Origin: an uncultured Shewanella sp.
GTDB taxonomy: Bacteria; Pseudomonadota; Gammaproteobacteria; Enterobacterales; Shewanellaceae
Assembly (NCBI RefSeq): GCF_947501225.1
Contig: NZ_CANMUW010000017.1
Span: 1 to 64,000 of the forward strand
Direction: 5' to 3'
DNA: 64,000 nt
The translations under genes were made by a program, and so were the position numbers. Shown in pieces: positions 43,211-50,737 of this stretch (the first letter of the stretch is position 1; each line of letters begins with the position of its first letter). Under the pieces are notes generated by a model that was given only the letters and a program-made list of their open reading frames with translations, was not told the DNA's origin and ran no database searches.

Positions 43211-43750
43211 CTATGGCCAGATCTCTATGGGCGTACCTTCGTCGATAGCGCGCCAAAGTTCATCCATCTGAGCATTGGTGATGGCGATACAACCATCGGT
43301 CCAGTTGTATTGTTGCGCCTCCTCAGGAGGCAGACTCGAGTTTGGGTTTTGGCCATGGATCATGATCTGTCCGCCGGGGCTTAAACCCAGTGCACTCGCT
43401 CTGAGCTTATCCTCTTCGTTGGGATAAGAGATATGGATAGCTCTGTAGTATGCGCTGTCGGACTTTTTATAGTCCAGTATATAGCGCCCTTCGGGAGTGC
43501 GTTGGTCCCCTTCAGTAACCTTATGTCCAACCGGGCTGTCCCCCATTGCGATGCGATATTTGCGCAGTATCTGGCCGTTGCGCATCAGGGACATGCTCGA
43601 TTTTGACTTGTCGACAACCACTAGATCGATTTTGCCTATACCGGTATTCGATGAGCTGTAACTGGCACTCTGCAGTGAGGTTACCGCAACTGACTGAAAC
43701 GAGAGGCCGATAGTAGCGGCAAACAGAAAAAATCGAAATATTTTGTACAT
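43211..43750 (-). CDS. Exported L,D-transpeptidase (YkuD domain)
   Basis: 179 residues with a signal peptide of about 22 residues. The YkuD catalytic motif is present as IMIHGQNP followed by NWTDGCIAI, with the Cys nucleophile in TDGC. The family cross-links peptidoglycan stem peptides or attaches lipoproteins to them. Length and motifs resemble short stand-alone YkuD proteins. It is divergent from the K+ channel gene. Confidence 0.88.
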   Translation of the reverse strand: MYKIFRFFLFAATIGLSFQSVAVTSLQSASYSSSNTGIGKIDLVVVDKSKSSMSLMRNGQILRKYRIAMGDSPVGHKVTEGDQRTPEGRYILDYKKSDSAYYRAIHISYPNEEDKLRASALGLSPGGQIMIHGQNPNSSLPPEEAQQYNWTDGCIAITNAQMDELWRAIDEGTPIEIWP

Positions 43751-43915
43751 TGAGTAATAGGGGCCCGCTGATTATACAACTGTTATTTCTATATCTTACC
43801 TCAATTTTCAGTTAAGGGAGGAATTTAATCCGTTTGGTATTCTTTTTCAGAAATGGCAGAATACTCAGCTGCGTAATTTATCGCTGGCTTTTCAGAATCA
43901 AGGAAGTGTGTCTAC

Positions 43916-44755
43916 ATGGGTAAAGAGAATCATTCGGAAGCGGACACCTCTGCGCGCTATAAGTTACGGCGGATCATCTTCGGCACCGATACCAGGGCGG
44001 GGCGCTATTTCGATATTGCCTTGATCGTCTGTATCATACTGAGTGTCTCTCTGGTCTTTGTCGATACCATGGCTGGTTTTCATGAGCGATATGGTGAGCT
44101 TATCTGGGCACTGGAGTGGGGGTTCACCATTATATTTACCCTCGAATATACCCTGAGGTTATATTGCTCCGTTCAGCCTAAGGCCTATGCGCGAAGCTTC
44201 TACGGTATTGTTGACCTGCTCTCGGTCTTACCCAGCTACCTGGCCCTGTTCTTCCCCGGCGCGAATGTTACTCTGGTTATCCGGATATTAAGGTTATTCA
44301 GAATCTTCAGGGTGCTGAAACTGATACGCTATCTCAGCGAGGGGAATATTCTCCTCAGGGCAATATTACAGTCCGGTCGTAAGGTCTTTATCTTCTTTTT
44401 CTCTGTCAGCCTGATCGTCATGGTGTTGAGTGCGATCATGTATGTGGTCGAGGGGCCTGAAAACGGTTTTACATCGATACCTAAGTCTATCTATTGGACC
44501 ATAGTGACTATCACCACCGTAGGCTATGGAGACATTACACCGGGGACAAACTTAGGCCAGGCTATCGCCGCGTTTACCATGCTGCTTGGTTACTCTATTA
44601 TCGCTATCCCCACAGGTATCTTAACGGTAGAGATATCGCAGGAGATGGGCCGAAATAAAGATCTGCGTCGATGCAGTAACTGTCTGAAAAAGGGGCATGA
44701 AAACGATGCTCAATATTGTGACCATTGTGGTAGTGAATTAGAGAGTGATATTTGA
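43916..44755 (+). CDS. Voltage-gated-type K+ channel with C-terminal zinc ribbon
   Basis: 279 residues with six spans. S4 carries regularly spaced arginines (RILRLFRIFRVLKLIRYL), and the pore has the K+ selectivity filter TVGYGD (G203-Y204-G205-D206). After S6 the chain adds a four-Cys zinc-ribbon motif: C253-x2-C256, then C268-x2-C271. Channels of this class usually end soon after S6, so the zinc ribbon is the unusual part. It could act as a redox or metal sensor on the cytoplasmic gate. A MATE exporter gene follows 35 bp later. Confidence 0.88.
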   Translation: MGKENHSEADTSARYKLRRIIFGTDTRAGRYFDIALIVCIILSVSLVFVDTMAGFHERYGELIWALEWGFTIIFTLEYTLRLYCSVQPKAYARSFYGIVDLLSVLPSYLALFFPGANVTLVIRILRLFRIFRVLKLIRYLSEGNILLRAILQSGRKVFIFFFSVSLIVMVLSAIMYVVEGPENGFTSIPKSIYWTIVTITTVGYGDITPGTNLGQAIAAFTMLLGYSIIAIPTGILTVEISQEMGRNKDLRRCSNCLKKGHENDAQYCDHCGSELESDI

Positions 44756-44790
44756 ATTTATGATAATTAATGTTAAAGCTAAGGAAAGAG

Positions 44791-46308
44791 ATGACTGTCG
44801 CTAAATTTGTTCACGGCTCGATAATGCGCCACATATTGGTGATGAGCTCGACGGCGGCGGTTGGGATCTCGGCCCTGTTCGTGGTCGACTTGATCGATAT
44901 ATTCTTTCTCAGCCTACTCGGAGAGCAGGAGTTGGCTGCGGCGGTAGGGTATGCCGGAACCATATCATTCTTTACCACATCCATAGGTATAGGTCTGTCT
45001 ATCGCGTTAGGCGCGCTTGTCTCCCGTGCCATCGGGGCTAAGAAGATAGCGTTGGCACGCAGGTTACTGCTCAACAGTGCGGTGGTGACCCTGCTCGTGA
45101 CCCTATTCGTCTCTGCTGTCGTGACCTATTTTATTCCTGAGGTGTTAGCCTTAGTCGGTGCCAGCGGCCATACGGCCGAGCTGGCCGCTGGCTACCTCTA
45201 TATTCTGGTGCCGTCGCTGCCCCTCATCTGTCTGGCTATGGCACTGGGGGCCGCGCTGAGGGCCGTGGGCGACGCTAAGCTCTCAATGATGTCGACCTTG
45301 GCCGGCGGTGGTGTGAACTTAGTCTTCGATCCCATATTTATCTTCGCCCTGGGAATGGGAATTGAGGGGGCGGCTGTTGCCTCAGTGCTTGCCCGCACTG
45401 CGGTACTGGTTATTGCGGCTCGTGGCGTTATTGTGAAACATAAACTGTTTGGCAAGTTTGATTTTACAGACTTTAAGGCCGATCTCAGGCCGATATTTGC
45501 TATCGCGGCGCCAGCCATGCTGACCAATGTCGCGACGCCTATCGGCAACGCGGTTGTTACCCGTGCCATAGCCGATTTTGGCGATGGTTATGTTGCTGGT
45601 TGGGCGGTGCTGGGACGATTGATCCCTGTATCATTCGGGATGATATTTGCCCTCTCCGGTGCTATCGGTCCCATAGTCGGTCAAAATTACGGAGCCCACG
45701 AATTTGATCGTGTGCGGCAGTGCCTCACCAAGGCGCTTCAGTTCTGTATCTTGTACGTCATCGGTGTCTCTATGATACTCATGTTACTGCAGGAGCAGAT
45801 CGTTTTAATGTTCGATATGAGCGGCGACAGCGCCGATATCATTCGCTTCTTCTGCACCTATATCGCGGTATTTTTTATCTTTTCCGGTGCCCTGTTTGTG
45901 GCTAATGCTTCATTCAATAATCTGGGAAAACCTAAGTACTCGACCTTCTTCAATGTGGGAAAGGCCACGGTCGGCACCATCCCCTTTGTTTACTTCGGGG
46001 CGATGTTCGGCGGGGTGTATGGTGTGTTGATAGGGCAGGTGATCGGTGCGATTATATTTGCTCTCTTTGGTGTTATCACGGCCTTCAGGCTTATCGAAAA
46101 GGTCGAAATTAAGACCCTGCGTTCCCGCGGTGAGAGCGAAGGTGAGTCGAGTGATGAGGAGCCACTGGAAGGGGAGCTTATTCCTACCAGCCCCAATCCT
46201 CTCTCCTCCTCCTGTGCGCAGATGGCCCAGATAACGGAAGAGCAGGATTGCGAAGCCAGTAATGAGTTGACCAAACCGCTGAAGGCCAGCGATAGCAGTA
46301 CCGGATAG
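44791..46308 (+). CDS. MATE-family multidrug/cation exporter
   Basis: 505 residues with about twelve spans in two homologous halves. MSSTAAVGISALFVVDLIDIFFL opens the first half; the second begins near LRPIFAIAAPAMLTNVATPIG. MATE proteins expel drugs or metabolites using Na+ or H+ gradients. AAGGA five bases ahead of ATG 44791 favours it over an ATG seven codons earlier. The C-terminal tail of about 60 residues is polar, Ser/Glu/Pro-rich and longer than usual. It may share a transcript with the channel gene. Confidence 0.88.
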   Translation: MTVAKFVHGSIMRHILVMSSTAAVGISALFVVDLIDIFFLSLLGEQELAAAVGYAGTISFFTTSIGIGLSIALGALVSRAIGAKKIALARRLLLNSAVVTLLVTLFVSAVVTYFIPEVLALVGASGHTAELAAGYLYILVPSLPLICLAMALGAALRAVGDAKLSMMSTLAGGGVNLVFDPIFIFALGMGIEGAAVASVLARTAVLVIAARGVIVKHKLFGKFDFTDFKADLRPIFAIAAPAMLTNVATPIGNAVVTRAIADFGDGYVAGWAVLGRLIPVSFGMIFALSGAIGPIVGQNYGAHEFDRVRQCLTKALQFCILYVIGVSMILMLLQEQIVLMFDMSGDSADIIRFFCTYIAVFFIFSGALFVANASFNNLGKPKYSTFFNVGKATVGTIPFVYFGAMFGGVYGVLIGQVIGAIIFALFGVITAFRLIEKVEIKTLRSRGESEGESSDEEPLEGELIPTSPNPLSSSCAQMAQITEEQDCEASNELTKPLKASDSSTG

Positions 46309-46350
46309 TCGTTACAACAAATGCCATATCAGCTATATTGTTAGCATATT

Positions 46351-46378
46351 AAAAAAGGGAGCCCAGGCTCCCTTTTTT
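46351..46378. terminator. Bidirectional Rho-independent terminator
   Basis: AAAAAAGGGAGCC pairs with GGCTCCCTTTTTT with a very short loop. It separates the MATE gene from the convergent DUF2986 gene. Confidence 0.92.
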
Positions 46379-46406
46379 CTGAAATGACTCGCTTTTAAGC
46401 GGCAAA

Positions 46407-46637
46407 CTACTTCTCTTCGGCTTGTGCAGTTTCCGGGAGTGCTGCCTCCGGGTTTTGACTTTCGTTTTGCGCCTCGCCGGCTTTGCTCTCTAATGCCGCT
46501 CTGGCCTGCTCTTGTGCCAAGGCCTTTGCACGGTCACCCTTAGAGACATATTTCTTGATGGTAGGAGCAGTATGTTTATTTTTACGGGCTTTAGCGCGTT
46601 TAGCCGTAAGTTTGATCATTTTCTGTTTTTTGTTCAT
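46407..46637 (-). CDS. DUF2986 family small basic protein
   Basis: 76 residues. The first 40 are strongly basic (MNKKQKMIKLTAKRAKARKN), followed by a low-complexity Ala/Glu/Gln tail. This pattern is DUF2986, a small protein common in Shewanella and Vibrio, with no known function. The basic half could bind nucleic acid. It stands alone. Confidence 0.8.
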   Translation of the reverse strand: MNKKQKMIKLTAKRAKARKNKHTAPTIKKYVSKGDRAKALAQEQARAALESKAGEAQNESQNPEAALPETAQAEEK

Positions 46638-46811
46638 AGCTCTCTACCAATGTACCTTCATATCTCTGGCCGTCAAAAGTGTCGGCCAGCTTTAAACCGG
46701 GAGCGGATTTTAACTTAATCTTAGCCGTCAAGCCATTAAATATGGATTTTCTTACGAGTTATTGGCAAAGTGAGCCCCAATTAATTGTAGTTAATAGGCA
46801 AAAAAACCTAT

Positions 46812-47129
46812 ATGTCATCTAATAAAATCACTTTTTATCAAAGGTTTGAAAAAGATATTCTCTCCGGAGCGAAAACGATTACATTGAGGGATGAATCTGA
46901 ATCACACTTCAGGGCGGGAGAAGCTGTCACTGTTTCTACCTATGAGACGGACCGCTGGTTCTGTGACGTTATGATCGATTCGGTTGAGCGCATAAAATTT
47001 GATGATCTCAATGCTATTCACGCCGAACAGGAGAACATGACCTTATCCGAGCTGAAAGCGGTCATTACCGAGATCTATGGTGAGATTGAGACGCTGTGGA
47101 TGATTAGTTTTCATCTTGTGCGCTCCTGA
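46812..47129 (+). CDS. yqfB: YqfB-like ASCH-domain protein (N4-acetylcytidine amidohydrolase family)
   Basis: 105 residues, essentially one ASCH domain: ITFYQRFEKDILSGAKTITLRD at the start. The E. coli homologue YqfB hydrolyses N4-acetylcytidine to cytidine and acetate; the Lys in SGAKT and Glu in the ASCH core match the proposed catalytic residues. It has its own terminator. Confidence 0.88.
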   Translation: MSSNKITFYQRFEKDILSGAKTITLRDESESHFRAGEAVTVSTYETDRWFCDVMIDSVERIKFDDLNAIHAEQENMTLSELKAVITEIYGEIETLWMISFHLVRS

Positions 47130-47133
47130 CAAT

Positions 47134-47162
47134 AGGTGCAGCCATTGGCTTGCACCTTTTTT
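47134..47162 (+). terminator. Rho-independent terminator after yqfB
   Basis: AGGTGCA pairs with TGCACCT, with inner GCC/GGC pairing, followed by six T. Confidence 0.88.
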
Positions 47163-47173
47163 ATTGAAGCTTG

Positions 47174-47629
47174 CTAGGAGGAGAACCTTTCTCTGTCCTC
47201 CTCGGTGGCGCCCTCATTGCACTCACCGCGGATCTCGGCGCGCCCGACTTCGATGATGCGGCTTAACTCTAAAAATCCTTCCCGGCAGTAGCCGGTCATA
47301 TCCAGTGTCTTTGAGAGGCCAAGCTCTATCTGTTCGGTCCAGTCGGAGAGATCCGGTGTATAGATAGAGCGCTTGGCTTTTTTAGAGCGACTCTGTTTCT
47401 TCAGTTGTTTGATGCGTTCATGATGAGCCAGGGAGCTTGAGCTGTCATCGGGGAGTTCGAGTTTGGCTTTATAGGTAAACAGCTTTAAGCCATTACTCTT
47501 GATGTCGGTGTAAAACCTGTCTTTAACCCGGTTTTTAAAGTCATCGACATCGGGTTTATTGCTCGCGCAGCCAGAGGCGATTATCAAAGCGACAAGCAGC
47601 GGCACTATTTTAGTTATATTTTTTAACAT
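47174..47629 (-). CDS. Small lipoprotein, unknown function
   Basis: 151 residues. The N-terminus is a lipoprotein signal (KIVPLLVALIIASGC; lipobox ASGC). The mature chain is charged and helical, with Lys-rich KQLKKQSRSKKAKRS, then two Cys (GYCREGFLEL, GECNEG) that might form a disulphide. I do not recognise the family. An earlier ATG at 47740 would place the signal internally, so 47629 is preferred, although its ribosome binding site is weak. Confidence 0.7.
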   Translation of the reverse strand: MLKNITKIVPLLVALIIASGCASNKPDVDDFKNRVKDRFYTDIKSNGLKLFTYKAKLELPDDSSSSLAHHERIKQLKKQSRSKKAKRSIYTPDLSDWTEQIELGLSKTLDMTGYCREGFLELSRIIEVGRAEIRGECNEGATEEDRERFSS

Positions 47630-47929
47630 ATCCGTTCTTATATTTTTCACATCTTGGCTATCGAGTCGAGCCTTATCGTTAGCACTGAAACTTATCATGA
47701 TTGCTCTCCAATGACAGCAGGATAACTGAAAATCAATCAAGTTAGCAGCTTACTGACATTTTTTTACACTAAACGGTTAAACAGTTCCGGGAGCCGGCTC
47801 AGCCGGCGCTAAATTCATCCCGACTTGATTTCGCTCATAAATTGGTGTGTCTCTGTTATTTAGTTGTTGCTATTTATGGTGGCGCTGGCACTATTTATGT
47901 GTGGCATAACCCAAAGGAGGGGGGAGTTT

Positions 47930-48001
47930 ATGGTGAATCCTGTATTTCAGTTTTCCATTTTCAAATCGTATGAACCGGAGATTCGATGGCCGCTATTATA
48001 A
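47930..48001 (+). CDS. Candidate 23-codon leader peptide
   Basis: A short open frame too small for routine gene calling. AAAGGAGG (47914-47921) lies eight bases before an ATG. The frame runs 23 codons, with an aromatic-rich start (MVNPVFQFSIFKSY), and stops with TAA at 48001, 16 bases inside the DUF1538 gene in another frame. The ribosome binding site is one of the strongest in the window, better than that of the DUF1538 gene itself (CCGGAG). It may couple or attenuate translation of the operon. Confidence 0.45.
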   Translation: MVNPVFQFSIFKSYEPEIRWPLL

Positions 48002-48720
48002 GACTGCTTCACTCCCTGTTATCCAGCTTTAAGGATCTTATCCCCATCATTCTGGTGGTTGGTTTTTTCGAGATTTTTGTTCTGCAGCAGGCTCCGGATA
48101 ACCTCTTCTCTATTCTTATCGGACTGATTTTCATCGTCTTTGGTCTAACATTTTTTGTCTTCGGTCTCGAGATGGGGCTGTTTCCTATCGGTGAATCCCT
48201 GGCTCAGGCGCTGGCGCGAAAGGGGAGTATCTTCTGGTTGGTGATCTTCTCGTTCTCTTTAGGGTTTGGAACCACATTAGCCGAGCCTGCGTTAACGGCC
48301 GTGGCTAATGAGGCGGCGCAGGTTGCTGCAGAAGCTGAAGCGATTGCGATGAACGAGGAGGCGATGGACAACTATGCTATGGGGCTCAGGTTAACCGTCG
48401 CAATCTCTGTCGGCCTGGCTATCCTGCTCGGAGTCATACGCATTCTTAAGGGGTGGCCGATCCACTATATGATCATCGGCGGATATGTGACTGTGATGAT
48501 ACTGACCAGCTTTGCACCGGAAGATATCATCGGCATAGCTTACGATTCAGGCGGTGTCACCACATCGACTATCACGGTGCCTCTGGTTACGGCTCTGGGG
48601 GTGGGTCTGGCGACGGTTATTAAGGGGCGTAATCCCATGTTAGATGGTTTCGGCTTGATCGCTTTTGCCAGCCTGACTCCTATGATCTTTGTTCTTCTCT
48701 ACGGTATGGTGGTGCTTTGA
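47986..48720 (+). CDS. DUF1538 membrane protein, subunit A
   Basis: 244 residues with six or more hydrophobic segments. Conserved blocks shared with the next gene are FPIGESLAQAL, TTLAEPALTAVA and YDSGGVTTSTITVPL, then GRNPMLDGFGLIAFASLTPM. Ser, Thr, Asp and Glu within membrane segments are typical of ion-coupled transporters. The substrate is unknown; DUF1538 is uncharacterised as far as I know. It overlaps the second DUF1538 gene by four bases. Confidence 0.85.
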   Translation: MAAIIRLLHSLLSSFKDLIPIILVVGFFEIFVLQQAPDNLFSILIGLIFIVFGLTFFVFGLEMGLFPIGESLAQALARKGSIFWLVIFSFSLGFGTTLAEPALTAVANEAAQVAAEAEAIAMNEEAMDNYAMGLRLTVAISVGLAILLGVIRILKGWPIHYMIIGGYVTVMILTSFAPEDIIGIAYDSGGVTTSTITVPLVTALGVGLATVIKGRNPMLDGFGLIAFASLTPMIFVLLYGMVVL

Positions 48721-49511
48721 TGGAGATGTTAACCGATTTATTGACCACTTTTTTGTTGACCGTGAGAGACGTGCTTCCCATAGCGGTTATCCTGTTTGGC
48801 TTTCAGCTTGGCGTGTTGAAACGACCCATAGCAAACTTGCGTCAGGTCGTGCTTGGCTTTGTCTACGTGATCATCGGCCTGAGTCTGTTTCTGGTCGGCC
48901 TGGAGTTGGCTCTGTTTCCTATCGGTGAGAGCATGGCTGAGCAGCTGACCTCGCCGGAGTTTATTCACCCGGAAACGGGAGTCGATGAGCCCACCGTTTG
49001 GCAGGATTACCTCTGGGTCTATATCTTCGCCGCTGCAATAGGTTTTAGTACGACCATAGCCGAGCCCTCCCTGATCGCGGTAGCGATTAAAGCCAATGAG
49101 GTTTCCGCCGGGACCATTGGCGTGCAGGGGTTGCGGATCTCGGTGGCCATTGGTGTATCTTTTGGCATCGCCTTAGGTTGTTTTCGGATTGTCGTCGGCG
49201 ATCCTATTCACTATTACATCATGGCCGGATATGTGGTTGTGGTGATCCAGACCTTCTATGCGCCGAAACTCATCGTGCCGCTGGCTTATGACTCAGGTGG
49301 TGTGACAACCTCGACGGTGACGGTCCCCTTAGTTGCAGCTTTAGGTTTAGGATTAGCAACCAATGTCGATGGCCGTAACCCACTTATTGATGGCTTTGGT
49401 TTGATCGCCTTTGCCAGCCTGTTTCCCATGATATCTGTGATGGGCTATGCGCAAATAGTGGAAATCATAAATAAGAGACGTTCGTTAAAGGAGCAAAAAG
49501 ATGCGCTTTAA
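48717..49511 (+). CDS. DUF1538 membrane protein, subunit B
   Basis: 264 residues, a paralogue of the preceding protein with the same blocks in the same order: FPIGESMAEQL, TTIAEPSLIAVA, YDSGGVTTSTVTVPL and GRNPLIDGFGLIAFASLFPM. It has an additional loop around residue 80 (HPETGVDEPTVWQ). The two subunits probably form a heteromeric membrane complex. Its end overlaps the P-II-like gene by 11 bases. Confidence 0.85.
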   Translation: MMEMLTDLLTTFLLTVRDVLPIAVILFGFQLGVLKRPIANLRQVVLGFVYVIIGLSLFLVGLELALFPIGESMAEQLTSPEFIHPETGVDEPTVWQDYLWVYIFAAAIGFSTTIAEPSLIAVAIKANEVSAGTIGVQGLRISVAIGVSFGIALGCFRIVVGDPIHYYIMAGYVVVVIQTFYAPKLIVPLAYDSGGVTTSTVTVPLVAALGLGLATNVDGRNPLIDGFGLIAFASLFPMISVMGYAQIVEIINKRRSLKEQKDAL

Positions 49512-49851
49512 ACTCATTATCGCATTCGTAGATGATGTCACTACTAACACTATTCTCGATGCTGCGAGAGAGGCGGGTGCGACTGGCGCGACAGTCATTA
49601 ACCATGCCAGAGGCGAAGGTATAGAGAAGAAAAAGACCTTTATGGGGCTCTCTTTGGATGTTCAAAGGGATGTGATCCTGTTTTTGGTCGAAGAGCATAT
49701 GAGCAGAAGCATTCTGGAAACGATCAACCGGGTCGGCGGGTTTGATATAAATCCGGGGCAAGGGATAGCGATTCAAATTGATGTCGAAGATGCCGTTGGG
49801 GTTGCCCATCAGGTTCAGATGATTAGTAAAGATATTGAGGATGAGTTATGA
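49501..49851 (+). CDS. Divergent P-II-like signalling protein
   Basis: 116 residues with the P-II fold outline: MRFKLIIAFVDDVTTNTILDAAREAGATGATV, and later the strand GQGIAIQIDVED. It differs from GlnB/GlnK: the T-loop is short and lacks the uridylylated Tyr51, and the usual nucleotide-binding GDGKIF segment is replaced by NPGQGIAI. P-II proteins bind nucleotides and plug membrane transporters. Placement after the DUF1538 pair suggests it gates that complex. AAGGAG precedes the ATG. Confidence 0.82.
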   Translation: MRFKLIIAFVDDVTTNTILDAAREAGATGATVINHARGEGIEKKKTFMGLSLDVQRDVILFLVEEHMSRSILETINRVGGFDINPGQGIAIQIDVEDAVGVAHQVQMISKDIEDEL

Positions 49852-50255
49852 ACCACCGCAAGATAGTCCGAAATTCAGATGTGATGACTAAGAAGTTTGT
49901 TATGGTTGACGGACTTCATACTGTCGCCGATGCCATTGAGCTCGCCAGTGCTCAGGATGTGAGAGTACTCTTGGTCAATAAGCGTAATGAGGACGATGAG
50001 TTCGGCATGGTGTTGATGAGTGATATTGCAAAAAAGGTACTGGCTAAAGATAAGGCACCGGAGCGGGTAAATATCTATGAGATCATGATTAAGCCGGTGT
50101 TATCAGTGAGCCCTGAGATGGATGTTCGCTATTGTGCCCGCCTGTTTGAGCGCTTCGGTATCACTAAGGCACCGGTGATCGAAGCCGGGAAGATTTTAGG
50201 GTTTGTCAGTTATCACGATCTGGTACTTAAAGGGATGATGGCCGAGAAGCAGTAA
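49848..50255 (+). CDS. Two-CBS-domain protein
   Basis: 135 residues forming one Bateman module of two CBS repeats: SDVMTKKFVMVDGLHTVADAIELA, and IYEIMIKPVLSVSPEMDVRYCARLFERFGITKAPV. CBS pairs sense AMP, ATP or related nucleotides. It starts inside the P-II-like stop (ATGA) and ends the unit. Together the last two genes supply two possible nucleotide sensors for one membrane complex. Confidence 0.88.
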   Translation: MNHRKIVRNSDVMTKKFVMVDGLHTVADAIELASAQDVRVLLVNKRNEDDEFGMVLMSDIAKKVLAKDKAPERVNIYEIMIKPVLSVSPEMDVRYCARLFERFGITKAPVIEAGKILGFVSYHDLVLKGMMAEKQ

Positions 50256-50279
50256 CAGCGTAAGCAAGTGAAATGATAA

Positions 50280-50308
50280 AAAATAGCGACCAGATGGGTC
50301 GCTATTTT
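50280..50308. terminator. Bidirectional Rho-independent terminator
   Basis: AAAATAGCGACC pairs with GGTCGCTATTTT around a five-base loop, with A and T tails. It ends the DUF1538 unit and the convergent glutaredoxin-like gene. Confidence 0.9.
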
Positions 50309-50315
50309 CAATATG

Positions 50316-50672
50316 TTATGCGAATCGATTATCCAGATAACTGATAATATCTGAAGATTCATACATCCAGCGTGTCTCGCCGTTTTCCTCTATTCGCAGG
50401 CATGGCACCTTAGCTTGGCCGCCCTGGCTGACAAGCCTCGCCTTGTGATCTTCCTGTTTAGCATCGAGTGTCTCGATATTGAGTCCCTGACGACGCATAG
50501 CGCGACGAACCTTGACGCAAAATGGGCAGGCTTTGTATTCGTATAGGGCTAATAACTTAGTTTCGGCATCAATTCTTAACTGTTCATCCTGTGGACGCTT
50601 ACGCTTCTTTGGGGTAAAAATGAAATTAAGGATCAGTATGATACGGCCTAGAATCCAACGAACAATAAACAT
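50316..50672 (-). CDS. Glutaredoxin-like/GST N-terminal-domain protein
   Basis: 118 residues. A hydrophobic N-terminal stretch (about 3-18) is followed by a basic region and a thioredoxin-fold domain with the dithiol motif CPFC (LYEYKACPFCVKVRRAMRR). VPCLRIEENGETRWMYESSDIISYL is the glutathione-binding half. It probably reduces disulphides or glutathione mixed disulphides at the inner membrane. Single gene. Confidence 0.88.
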   Translation of the reverse strand: MFIVRWILGRIILILNFIFTPKKRKRPQDEQLRIDAETKLLALYEYKACPFCVKVRRAMRRQGLNIETLDAKQEDHKARLVSQGGQAKVPCLRIEENGETRWMYESSDIISYLDNRFA

Positions 50673-50737
50673 GAGCTACCTCTGAATAAGTCAAAATCCG
50701 CCAGAGTGTAACCCATGTCACAAAATTATTAAATCTT

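Noticed and set aside
47886..47900. TGGCAC before the DUF1538 unit as a sigma-54 promoter
   Set aside because: The required GC at the -12 position is missing (ATGT is found), so the match is half a promoter only.
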